A stretch of 6,495 bases of DNA from contig JAFPYA010000136.1 of the NCBI GenBank assembly GCA_017412445.1, positions 1 through 6,495 on the forward strand, written 5' to 3'. This DNA is from Clostridia bacterium. GTDB lineage: Bacteria; Bacillota; Clostridia; Christensenellales; Aristaeellaceae. Positions 1 through 6,484 of this stretch are shown in pieces. The notes under the pieces are model-generated. The model saw only the letters and a list, made by a program, of their open reading frames with translations. It ran no database searches and had not been told where the DNA came from. Position numbers and translations under genes: made by a program. Each line of letters starts with the position of its first letter. Within the stretch, counting starts at the first letter, position 1.

Positions 1-879
1 GAATTCGTGCGCCTCGAAGGGCTGCATGTCGTCCAACCCCTCGCCCACGCCAATGTAACGCACCGGCAGCCCGAGCTCGCGCCGTATGGCGACCGCGATG
101 CCGCCCTTGGCCGTGCCGTCGAGCTTTGTGAGTATGATTCCGTCGAGCTTGGTCACGTCCATGAACACGCGCGCCTGATTCAAGCCGTTCTGGCCTGTGG
201 TCGCGTCCAATACCAGCAGCGCGTGCATGTCGGCCGTCGGAAATTCCTTTTCGACGACGCGCGCCATCTTTTTGAGCTCCTCCATCAGGTGCGTCTTGTT
301 GTGCAGTCTGCCGGCGGTGTCAACTATCATCACGTCCGCATGTCGCGCCTTGGCCACCTGTATGCCGTCGTAGACCACGGAAGCGGGGTCCGCGCCCTCC
401 TGCCGCTTGACAATGGGCACCTCGGCTCTGTCTGCCCAGACGCTGAGCTGCTCTGCGGCGGCAGCTCTGAACGTGTCGCCCGCAACTATCACTACCCTGC
501 GGCCTATGGTCTTTAAGCGGCTTGCGAGCTTGCCTATGGAGGTGGTCTTGCCCACGCCGTTTACGCCTATCACGAATATTACGGAGGGATCGTTGAGCAC
601 CATGGGCTTTGCGATCATCTCGTCGGCCAGCAGACCCTTGAGCATCTCTTTGGCCTTTGCCGCGTCCTTTATGTTCTTTTCGGAGCACTGCTGCCTGAGC
701 TTGTCCGAAAGCTCGGTGGCCAGGCGCGCGCCCACATCGCTCATCACCAGTATGTCGGTGATTTCCTCAAAAAAGTCGTCGTCGATCTCTTTGGTGTTCT
801 CCACCAGCTCGTCCATCTGCGCGCCCATCTTGTTGCGGGTGCGCATAAGGCCGTTTTTTATCTTGCTGAACAGTCCCAA
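1..879 (-). CDS. ftsY: Signal recognition particle receptor FtsY (C-terminus cut by window edge)
   Basis: FtsY is the SRP receptor GTPase. It docks ribosome-SRP complexes at the membrane and, with Ffh, delivers nascent membrane proteins to the Sec translocon. I translated 293 residues from a TTG start at 879-877. The frame is still open at base 1, so only a short C-terminal tail is probably missing. An N-domain helical bundle (about 15-95) precedes the SRP-type GTPase domain. Visible motifs are the P-loop GVNGVGKTT (105-113), DTFRAAA (135-141), DTAGR (187-191), TKLDGTAKGG (251-260) and the closing loop YIGVGEGLDDMQPF (275-288). The N-terminus is short (GLFSKIKNGL...) and has no long acidic A domain, as in many Firmicutes. 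The TTG is preferred because it gives the usual M-G-L-F-S-K start and has AGGAGG 11 bases upstream; an in-frame GTG overlaps that site. It lies 47 bases downstream of smc, the usual smc-ftsY order. Paralogue Ffh is unlikely because there is no M domain and the N-terminus is FtsY-like. Confidence 0.95.
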   Translation of the reverse strand, partial: MGLFSKIKNGLMRTRNKMGAQMDELVENTKEIDDDFFEEITDILVMSDVGARLATELSDKLRQQCSEKNIKDAAKAKEMLKGLLADEMIAKPMVLNDPSVIFVIGVNGVGKTTSIGKLASRLKTIGRRVVIVAGDTFRAAAAEQLSVWADRAEVPIVKRQEGADPASVVYDGIQVAKARHADVMIVDTAGRLHNKTHLMEELKKMARVVEKEFPTADMHALLVLDATTGQNGLNQARVFMDVTKLDGIILTKLDGTAKGGIAVAIRRELGLPVRYIGVGEGLDDMQPFEAHEF

Positions 880-926
880 TGCTTTAAGCACCTCCTGTCG
901 TTTATTTGCGTTATATGCCGCCCTGC
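880..926 (-). other. smc-ftsY intergenic spacer
   Basis: These 47 bases hold only the ftsY ribosome binding site in an otherwise AT-richer stretch. I see no hairpin followed by a T run that would act as a terminator, so smc and ftsY are probably cotranscribed. Confidence 0.5.
891..896 (-). promoter_or_regulatory. Ribosome binding site of ftsY
   Basis: The minus strand reads AGGAGG here, extending to AGGAGGTG, a near-perfect Shine-Dalgarno sequence. Eleven bases separate AGGAGG from the TTG at 879-877, slightly long spacing but the best available. It decides the ftsY start, since there is no ATG before residue 12. Confidence 0.75.
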
Positions 927-3900
927 TTACACGGCCTCCTGCAGCTTCACGCTCATCAGCTTGCTTACGCCCTTTTCCTCCATCGCAACGCCGTATAGCG
1001 CGTCGCAGGCGGACATGGTGCCCTTTCTGTGTGTGACCACCACGAACTGCGTGTTTACTGAATAGCCCTTAAGGTACTCCGCGAAGTTGTCTATGTTCGC
1101 GTCGTCCAGCGCCGCCTCGATCTCGTCCAGCATGCAAAACGGCGTGGGCTTGAGCTTGAGCATGGCAAAAAGGATCGCGATTGCGGTAAGCGCGCGCTCG
1201 CCGCCGCTTAGCAGCGACAAAAGCTGCAGCTTTTTGCCCGGGGGCTGGGCGGCGATCTCTATGCCGCTGGTGAGCGCGTTGTCGGGATCCTCGAGGGAAA
1301 TGCGCGCCTGACCTCCGCCGAACAGGGCGGTAAAGGTCTCGCCGAAGTATTCGTCCAGCTGGGTCAGCTTTTCCTTGAACTGCTTTTCCATCTTGCCGCC
1401 CAGCTCGTCGATTATGCCGGTAAGGTCGTCCCTCGCCTTTACGAGGTCGTCGCGCTGAGAGGACAGCTCCTCGTATTTTGCGCTGACCTCGCGGTATTCG
1501 TCCATAGCGCCTACGTTCACGCTGCCAAGCGCCTTAATCTCGCTCTTTATCGATGTTATGCGGCGCTCGCCCTCTGAAAGCTTGAAGTCCTTGTCTTCAA
1601 ATTCCTTCGCGCCCTCAAGCGTGAGCTGATAGTCCTCGAAAATGCGCCCGGTCAGGTTGTTTAAGTCGCTCTCCAGCTTTTGGCGCAGCAATTCGCTTCT
1701 GTGGTTGCGTTCACTCAGCTCCTCGGCCTCACGGTTCAGGCTCTCCAGTTTTTCGTTTATGGCCTTGAGCGCCTCCTGGGCGGCGAGCCTCGCCTTGTCT
1801 GCCTTTTCAAATTCCGCGCGGGTCTCATTCAGTGAAGCGCGGGCTATGCCGAGGCTCTGCTCCTCACTGCTTAAGCGTTCCCTGTCGGAATCCTCGCTGA
1901 GCTTAAGCTTTTTGAGGTTTTCCTCCGCGTCCTGAAGCATCCTCAACGTGTCGCCCTGACGGTCTATGAGGCGCTTCAGCTCGTCCGCCTTTACTGCGGT
2001 GTCCTTTTCAAACGCGGCGAGGCTCAGCCTGCCGGCCATCACGCGCTCGCGGAACTCGTCCACGCGGGGTCGCTCAGCGTTCAGCTCGCCCTGAAGCCTT
2101 ACGGCCTCTTCTTTAAGGGCGGCGCTGCTTTCCTCGCTCAGCTGCTTGCGGCTGCCGAGCTCCTTTTCCTGCAGCGCGATCTCCTCAAGCTGCGCTTCGA
2201 GGCGCTGTTTTTCGTTTACAACGGCGGTCTGGCGCTCGGAATGCGCTTGCCAGACCTCCTCGGTCTGAGACAGGTGCGCCTGCGCCCTCGCCACGGCGAT
2301 CTCCTGCTGATGGAACTCGTCGTAGGCCTCCTGACGCGAGGCCTTGAGGTCTGAGCGCTTCTGCGCCGTTTCCTTAAGCCTGATATCGTAGTCCTTGAGG
2401 CGGGCGTTCATCTGCATCAGCTTTTCGCCGGTCTCTTTGATCTCTCTTTCGCGGGACAAAAGGCTCGTCATGCGGCTGACTGTGCTGCCGCCGGTCATCG
2501 AGCCGCCCACGTTCATCACGTCGCCGTCGAGGGTAACCAGACGGAAGCTCTGCCGCCCCGCGCGGTGTATGGGTATGGCCGCGGACAGGTTTTCGGCGAT
2601 TACTGTCCTACCCAGCAGGTTTTCGGCAATGCCCTTGTATATGGGGTCGTATGTCACCATCTCGCTGGCGATGCCTATGCAGCCGGGCATTGAGAGCACG
2701 CGGCGCTCGTTGTAGTCCAGCGTGCGACCTCTGACTGCGCTGATGGGCAGGAAGGTGGCGCGCCCGTAGCGGTAGCGCTTTAAGAAGCCTATAAGCTCCC
2801 TCGCGTCCTCCTCGCTGTCCACGATTATATCCTGCAGCGCCGCGCCCAGCGCGGTTTCCACGGCCTTTTCTATGCGCTGCTCGGCGTGAATCACGTTTGC
2901 AACTACGCCGTGCACGCTGGTGAGCTTGAGCCGTTCGGCCTCCTTTAGCACCTGCTTGACGGACAGGTTGTAGCCCTCGTAGTCGCGCTGCATCTCGTTT
3001 AAGAGCTTTGCGCGGCTGCTGAGCTCCTGCCTTTGCGCCAGAAGCTCGTTGCTTTCGCGGCTCAGCTTGTCGAACTGCTCGCCCAGCCTGTGCGTTTCCT
3101 CGCTTATGCGCTTAGCATCATCGCCGAGGGCGGCAAGGCGCTGCTTTTCGGTTTCCAGCTGCCCTGCGGCGATTTCGCGCGCCTTTTCGTATTCCGCGCC
3201 CTGCTCGGCGTTTTTCTCTACGTTTGAGCCTAAGCTTTTGATCTGCGCGCCTATCGCCTGAGACAGCGCGCTCAAGCGCGCCTGCTCGCTCCTCTGGTCG
3301 CCCAGCGCGTTCATGGCGTCGATTACGGCCTCCTTGGCCTCCTCGGCGCGGTTTTCGAGCTCGCGCAGCGCGTTCTCCTTTCTGGAAAGCTCGTCCTCGC
3401 TCGCCTGCGAGCGAAGGCGCTCCTTTTCGAGCGTTTCGCGGCTTTGAGCAAGCTCCGCTTCAAGCTGAGAAATGCGGTTTTTGAGCCCCTGCTCGCCCTG
3501 ACCCGCGGCCTCCTTTTCGCTTTCAAGTCGGCTGCGCTCCTTCTGATAGGAGATGAGCCTTTCCCTCAGCACACCCGCGCTGCCCTCGGCGGCCTCGACG
3601 TCGCGTATGTATTCCTGCAGCGATTCGCGCAGCGCCGCACTCTCCCTTTCTCCGGTTTCAAGCCTTTGCTGGCTGTCGTCGCGCTGGTTTGAAAGCGTCT
3701 GGCGCGCGTTTTCGTTTTCGGCAGTGTCCCTGGCGATGTCGCTTAACACCCCGTCAAGTTCGCCCATGCGCTCCATGTACCTTTGGGAGCGCAGTATAAA
3801 GGCGTTGAGCTCGAGCCCCTTGAGCTCGTCCCTCAGCGCAAGGTATTTTCGCGCGTCCTCGCTTTGCAGCCTCAGCGGCTCTATGCGCTCCTCGAGGCTT

Positions 3901-4487
3901 TCGACCAGATCGCTGACTCTGGCAAGGTTCTGGGCGGTGTTTTCGAGCCGCTTCTCGGCCTCGGTCTTGCGCGCCTTGTATTTTACTATGCCGGCGGCCT
4001 CCTCAAACACCTGCCGCCTTTCGTCGGTCTTCTGGGACAAAATCTCGTCCACTCGTCCCTGACCGATGATGGAATAGCCGTCTCTGCCGGTACCCGTGTC
4101 GCGGAACAGGTCCACGATGTCCTTGAGCCTGCAAGGCTGGCTGTTTATCATGTATTCGCCCTCGCCCGTCCTGTAGGCGCGGCGCGTGACCGCAACCTCG
4201 GTAAAATCTATGGGCAGGGCGTGATCCTCGTTGTCAAAGGTCAGCGTCACCTCACACCAGCCCAATCGGCGGCGCTTGTCGGTGCCGTTGAATATGACGT
4301 CCTCCATTTTGCTGCCGCGCAGCTGCTTGGCGCTTTGCTCGCCCAGCACCCATCTTATGGCGTCGGCGATGTTGCTTTTGCCGCAGCCGTTTGGCCCCAC
4401 GACGCCGGTTATGCCGTGCTCAAAGGTGATTTCCACCTTGTCGGCAAAGCTCTTGAAGCCGTGTATGTATAAGCGTTTAAGTCGCAA
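927..4487 (-). CDS. smc: Chromosome partition / condensin ATPase SMC
   Basis: SMC forms the core of bacterial condensin. As a homodimer bridged by ScpA/ScpB it uses ATP-driven head engagement to organise and segregate the chromosome. The 1186 residues equal the length of the Bacillus subtilis protein. The N-terminal head shows the FKSFADK start, Walker A GPNGCGKS (31-38), the conserved Arg57 in LRGSKMEDVIFNG and the Q-loop Gln143 in SIIGQGRVDEIL. Two long charged coiled-coil arms (about 165-500 and 670-1020) flank a hinge (about 505-669) that ends in the glycine-rich GDVMNVGGSMTGGS. The C-terminal head carries the signature LSGGE (1093-1097), Walker B FCMLDE (1117-1122), D-loop ALDD (1126-1129) and H-loop His1153. 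The frame has a TAA at 4508-4506, and TTG at 4487-4485 is the only recognised start codon between it and the conserved LYIHGFKSF, so the start is nearly forced. AGGAG lies 11 bases upstream, inside rnc. All ATPase motifs are intact; no lesion seen. Confidence 0.97.
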   Translation of the reverse strand: MRLKRLYIHGFKSFADKVEITFEHGITGVVGPNGCGKSNIADAIRWVLGEQSAKQLRGSKMEDVIFNGTDKRRRLGWCEVTLTFDNEDHALPIDFTEVAVTRRAYRTGEGEYMINSQPCRLKDIVDLFRDTGTGRDGYSIIGQGRVDEILSQKTDERRQVFEEAAGIVKYKARKTEAEKRLENTAQNLARVSDLVESLEERIEPLRLQSEDARKYLALRDELKGLELNAFILRSQRYMERMGELDGVLSDIARDTAENENARQTLSNQRDDSQQRLETGERESAALRESLQEYIRDVEAAEGSAGVLRERLISYQKERSRLESEKEAAGQGEQGLKNRISQLEAELAQSRETLEKERLRSQASEDELSRKENALRELENRAEEAKEAVIDAMNALGDQRSEQARLSALSQAIGAQIKSLGSNVEKNAEQGAEYEKAREIAAGQLETEKQRLAALGDDAKRISEETHRLGEQFDKLSRESNELLAQRQELSSRAKLLNEMQRDYEGYNLSVKQVLKEAERLKLTSVHGVVANVIHAEQRIEKAVETALGAALQDIIVDSEEDARELIGFLKRYRYGRATFLPISAVRGRTLDYNERRVLSMPGCIGIASEMVTYDPIYKGIAENLLGRTVIAENLSAAIPIHRAGRQSFRLVTLDGDVMNVGGSMTGGSTVSRMTSLLSREREIKETGEKLMQMNARLKDYDIRLKETAQKRSDLKASRQEAYDEFHQQEIAVARAQAHLSQTEEVWQAHSERQTAVVNEKQRLEAQLEEIALQEKELGSRKQLSEESSAALKEEAVRLQGELNAERPRVDEFRERVMAGRLSLAAFEKDTAVKADELKRLIDRQGDTLRMLQDAEENLKKLKLSEDSDRERLSSEEQSLGIARASLNETRAEFEKADKARLAAQEALKAINEKLESLNREAEELSERNHRSELLRQKLESDLNNLTGRIFEDYQLTLEGAKEFEDKDFKLSEGERRITSIKSEIKALGSVNVGAMDEYREVSAKYEELSSQRDDLVKARDDLTGIIDELGGKMEKQFKEKLTQLDEYFGETFTALFGGGQARISLEDPDNALTSGIEIAAQPPGKKLQLLSLLSGGERALTAIAILFAMLKLKPTPFCMLDEIEAALDDANIDNFAEYLKGYSVNTQFVVVTHRKGTMSACDALYGVAMEEKGVSKLMSVKLQEAV

Positions 4488-5197
4488 ACCCTTGAATGCT
4501 CCTGTTTAATTATGTTGCCCGCCCGCTTTTTCGCCGGCAAGATTTTTAGCGCTGCCTGCGCCGCGTCGAGCTGCGCCGCCTGCTTGCTGTGACCTGTGCC
4601 GCGTCCAAGCTCTATGCCCTCGGCGCTGACCACGTACGCGAACACAGGCGCGTGGTCAGGACCCTCGCGCCCTGTCATTTCGTACTGAGGCATGCGCCCC
4701 ATAGCCTGCAAAACAGACTGAAGTCTGCTTTTGTAGTCCAGATGATCCTCCCTTGAGGTATCCTCCCTGAGCGCGTCGCCCAGCGCCATCTGTATAAACC
4801 TGCCCGCCTCGCGCCTACCGCCATCGAGGTATATTGCGCCCGCGATGGCCTCGAACACGTCGCAGAGAATAGCAGGCTTACTCCTGCCCGCGTTTTTCTC
4901 TTCGCCCACGGACAGGAGTATGAATTCGTTGAGTCCCAGCTTGCCCAGCGCCCTTGACAGCGTGCTCTCTCTGACGAGATCGGCGCGCATGCGGGTGAGC
5001 TTGCCCTCGTCCAGATCCGGATATGCGCGGTAGAGCCACTCGCTTACGTAGAGCTCAAGCACCGCGTCGCCCAGAAACTCGAGGCGCTGATAATCCTTTA
5101 CGTGATGATCGCCGCCATAGGACGGGTGAGTGAGCGCCTGCCTGAGCAGCGCCTGATTTTTAAACTCGTAGCCTATTACGGCTTCGACACGGCTCAT
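4409..5197 (-). CDS. rnc: Ribonuclease III
   Basis: RNase III cleaves double-stranded RNA, including rRNA precursors and structured or antisense-paired mRNAs, as a Mg2+-dependent dimer. The N-terminal RNase III domain (about 1-150) has the signature RLEFLGDAVLEL (38-49) with Glu40 and Asp44, and the second acidic pair Asp113 and Glu116 in CDVFEAIAGAIYLDGG. The position before RLEF is Gln37, where B. subtilis and E. coli have Glu. A double-stranded RNA-binding domain follows (about 152-220): DYKSRLQSVLQ, then GRGTGHSKQAAQLDAAQAAL. The ATG overlaps the acpP stop as ATGA and no Shine-Dalgarno precedes it, so translation is probably coupled to acpP. The frame gives 262 residues, longer than the roughly 230 common in the family. 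The last 40 or so residues after ILPAKKRAG look like no known domain, and the final 26 codons plus stop lie inside smc. The true C-terminus may therefore end near 4506-4515; the catalytic identification is secure. Confidence 0.94.
   Translation of the reverse strand: MSRVEAVIGYEFKNQALLRQALTHPSYGGDHHVKDYQRLEFLGDAVLELYVSEWLYRAYPDLDEGKLTRMRADLVRESTLSRALGKLGLNEFILLSVGEEKNAGRSKPAILCDVFEAIAGAIYLDGGRREAGRFIQMALGDALREDTSREDHLDYKSRLQSVLQAMGRMPQYEMTGREGPDHAPVFAYVVSAEGIELGRGTGHSKQAAQLDAAQAALKILPAKKRAGNIIKQEHSRVCDLNAYTYTASRALPTRWKSPLSTA
4499..4503 (-). promoter_or_regulatory. Ribosome binding site of smc, embedded in rnc
   Basis: AGGAG on the minus strand lies 11 bases before the TTG start of smc, immediately after an in-frame TAA (4508-4506). 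It sits within the 3' part of the rnc reading frame, so ribosomes finishing rnc would run across it. Confidence 0.6.
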
Positions 5198-5427
5198 TTC
5201 GTAAGATATTTAACTATATCGTCAACCGTCGAGACCTTGGCCAGCATGTCGTTGTCCACCTGCACGTTGAAGTTGTCCTCTATGTCGCAGATGAGTATCA
5301 TTATGTTGGCGCTGTCAGCGCCCAGATCCTCTACAAGGCGGCTCTCGGGCTTGATTTGCTCCTTGCTCACGGGCAGCTGCGCCTCTATGAGCTCCGCGAT
5401 CTTTTCAAACGCTGTGTTGTAATCCAT
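5194..5427 (-). CDS. acpP: Acyl carrier protein
   Basis: Small acidic carrier that holds growing acyl chains on a 4'-phosphopantetheine arm for type II fatty acid synthesis and donates them to PlsX. The 77-residue length and four-helix pattern are typical of the family. The attachment Ser39 lies in EDLGADSANIM. The residue after the serine is Ala, where most ACPs have Leu (the DSL motif). Helix II continues ILICDIEDNF, and the last part, STVDDIVKYLTK, matches the usual ACP C-terminus. The ATG has a GGAGG site 7 bases upstream. The gene begins 30 bases after the plsX stop and ends in an ATGA overlap with rnc. Placement directly after plsX supports a fatty-acid or phospholipid role over a secondary-metabolite carrier. 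The symbol rests on position and overall similarity. Confidence 0.93.
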   Translation of the reverse strand: MDYNTAFEKIAELIEAQLPVSKEQIKPESRLVEDLGADSANIMILICDIEDNFNVQVDNDMLAKVSTVDDIVKYLTK

Positions 5428-5434
5428 GTTGAAA

Positions 5435-5439
5435 CCTCC
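5435..5439 (-). promoter_or_regulatory. Ribosome binding site of acpP
   Basis: The minus strand reads GGAGG with 7 bases to the ATG of acpP, ideal spacing. It is the best-placed ribosome binding site in the window, consistent with the high expression expected of acyl carrier protein. It lies in the 30-base gap after the plsX stop codon. Confidence 0.8.
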
Positions 5440-5457
5440 GTAAAAATGTTTATATGT

Positions 5458-5754
5458 CTACGAATTCTGTATTTCGTTAAGACCCTTTTCCAGCGCCTCG
5501 GTCACGCCGCCCAGCACCATCTTGCGTGCCTGCTCGAGCGCCTTCGAGAACGCGTAGGCGTTTGACGAGCCGTGCGCCTTGACCACCGCGCCGTTTACGC
5601 CCAGCAGCGGCGCGCCGCCGTACCGGTCGCTGTCGAATTTTTGCTTTAAGTCCTTGAGGGCGGGCTTTATCATAAGACCGCCGATTTTGCTCCTGACGCT
5701 GCCCATTATTTCGCCCTTTATGGCGTCGAATATGAACCTCGTCAAGCCCTCAGC
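5458..5754 (-). pseudogene. plsX: PlsX C-terminal part downstream of the internal stop
   Basis: These 98 codons plus a TAG stop continue the plsX frame immediately after the TAA. They encode the family C-terminus, including a lysine-rich IKPALKDLKQKF stretch, YGGAPLLG and VVKAHGSS. The only candidate start near the stop is a TTG at 5745-5743. It has only a GAGG two bases away, too close to act as a good ribosome binding site, so independent translation looks unlikely. Best read as the 3' part of one gene, not as a separate gene. Confidence 0.7.
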
Positions 5755-6462
5755 TTATTTGAGTATCACATTTCCGGTAAAGCCGTCGCACACAACCACG
5801 TCCGCTTCACCGCTTTGTATGTCCCGCGGCTCTATGTTGCCCGCAAATTTGTAGGCGCTTTGCGCCTTCATCAGCTGGTGCGCTTCTTTATAGAGCTTGC
5901 TGCCCTTCTCCTCCTCGGCGCCTATGTTTACCAAGGCCACCTTGGGCTCGCTTACGCCTATGACCTTTTGCATGTACACGCTGCCCATGAGGCCGAACTG
6001 CCTCAGGTACTCCGGCTGGCAGTCCGCGTTGGCGCCGCAGTCTATAACGAGGAAGGGGTTTTTCTTGCCCGGGAAGATGGAGCCCAGAGAGGGTCTGGAA
6101 ATGCCCTTTTGCATCTTGAGCGTGACCATGCCTCCTATGAATATCGCGCCCGTAGAGCCGGCGGACACAAACGCCTGCGCCCGGCCCTCCTTTACGGCCT
6201 TAAGGCCCTGAACGAGCGAGGAATTCTGTTTTCTCCTCACCGCCATCATAGGCTCGTCGTGCATGGTGATTACTTCCTCACAGGGGCACAGCGTGACCCT
6301 GCTTTGTTTGTCGCCCAGCGTTTCAAGCAGTGGGCTTACGGTCTCCTCCGTGCCGAACAAAAGCGCCTCGCAGTCCGCAAATTCGTCCAGAAACATCTTG
6401 AGTCCCTCTACCACGCAGCCCGACGCGTTGTCGCCGCCCATGGCGTCCACAGCAATAATCAA
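5755..6462 (-). CDS. plsX: PlsX N-terminal open reading frame up to the internal stop
   Basis: This is the portion of plsX that would be translated conventionally if the TAA is real: 235 residues from the TTG at 6462, or 243 from the TTG at 6486. It ends exactly after the conserved DGFTGNVILK. It retains the N-terminal AVDAMGGD and SAGSTGA motifs but lacks the YGGAPLLG and KAHGSS segments, so activity is doubtful. A GGAGGTG ribosome binding site on the minus strand at 6484-6478 lies 15 bases from the 6462 start, which is longer than usual and leaves the start uncertain. If the TAA is an error, this entry merges into the full-length gene. Confidence 0.6.
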   Translation of the reverse strand: MIIAVDAMGGDNASGCVVEGLKMFLDEFADCEALLFGTEETVSPLLETLGDKQSRVTLCPCEEVITMHDEPMMAVRRKQNSSLVQGLKAVKEGRAQAFVSAGSTGAIFIGGMVTLKMQKGISRPSLGSIFPGKKNPFLVIDCGANADCQPEYLRQFGLMGSVYMQKVIGVSEPKVALVNIGAEEEKGSKLYKEAHQLMKAQSAYKFAGNIEPRDIQSGEADVVVCDGFTGNVILK

Positions 6463-6477
6463 CTTCTCCGTAACAAG

Positions 6478-6484
6478 CACCTCC
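6478..6484 (-). promoter_or_regulatory. Ribosome binding site of plsX
   Basis: GGAGGTG on the minus strand matches the anti-Shine-Dalgarno well, and the ten bases GGAGGTGCTT are identical to the ftsY site. The nearest family-consistent start, TTG at 6462, is 15 bases away. No ATG, GTG or TTG falls in frame at normal spacing. It argues against the TTG at 6486, which overlaps the site itself. Confidence 0.5.

Larger units (their letters stand above)
5458..6462 (-). pseudogene. plsX: Phosphate acyltransferase PlsX, interrupted by one in-frame TAA
   Basis: PlsX makes acyl-phosphate from acyl-ACP and inorganic phosphate, feeding PlsY in the first step of phospholipid synthesis at the membrane. 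The single frame from 6462 to the TAG at 5460-5458 would encode about 334 residues, the normal family length, but codon 236 (5757-5755) is TAA. Before it lie IIAVDAMGGD (2-11), SAGSTGA (100-106), DCGAN (141-145), NIGAEEEKG (179-187), GNIEPRDI (208-215) and DGFTGNVILK (226-235). After it, in the same frame, come AEGLTRFIFDAIKGEI, YGGAPLLG and VVKAHGSS, all expected for PlsX. There is no indel; one codon is affected. The first product would be 235 residues and lack the conserved C-terminal part. The TTG start at 6462 matches the family N-terminus; TTG at 6486 or a start beyond the window is possible. A recent nonsense mutation or a base-call error both fit; the rest of the frame shows no decay. 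Confidence 0.85.

Noticed and set aside
1..6. Window starts with an EcoRI site (GAATTC), hinting at a cloned fragment end
   Set aside because: Other GAATTC sites occur inside the window (4922, 5462, 6221), and the right edge is not one, so no cloning boundary is supported.
320..688. Minus-strand frame of 122 codons inside ftsY
   Set aside because: It is out of frame within the GTPase domain of ftsY and has the low-complexity Arg/Gly-rich composition of a shadow frame.
407..1036. Plus-strand open frame of 209 codons across the ftsY-smc junction
   Set aside because: It lies antisense to two confidently identified genes, is rich in Ser, Leu and Arg as expected of a reverse-frame shadow, and shows no recognisable motif.
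3553..4472. Plus-strand open frames of 169 and 229 codons opposite the smc N-terminal half
   Set aside because: They are antisense to the SMC head and coiled coil in GC-rich DNA where stops are rare in shadow frames. No domain, ribosome binding site or independent context supports them.
927..4487. Repetitive-looking GAG/CTC-rich stretches within smc
   Set aside because: They reflect Glu, Leu, Lys and Arg codons of the coiled-coil arms; no exact tandem or dispersed repeat stands out.
5743..5757. Programmed reinitiation or recoding at the plsX stop
   Set aside because: TAA followed by G is not a leaky context I recognise. No good ribosome binding site precedes the TTG downstream, and no clear hairpin is visible. 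Kept only as a minor alternative to mutation or error.
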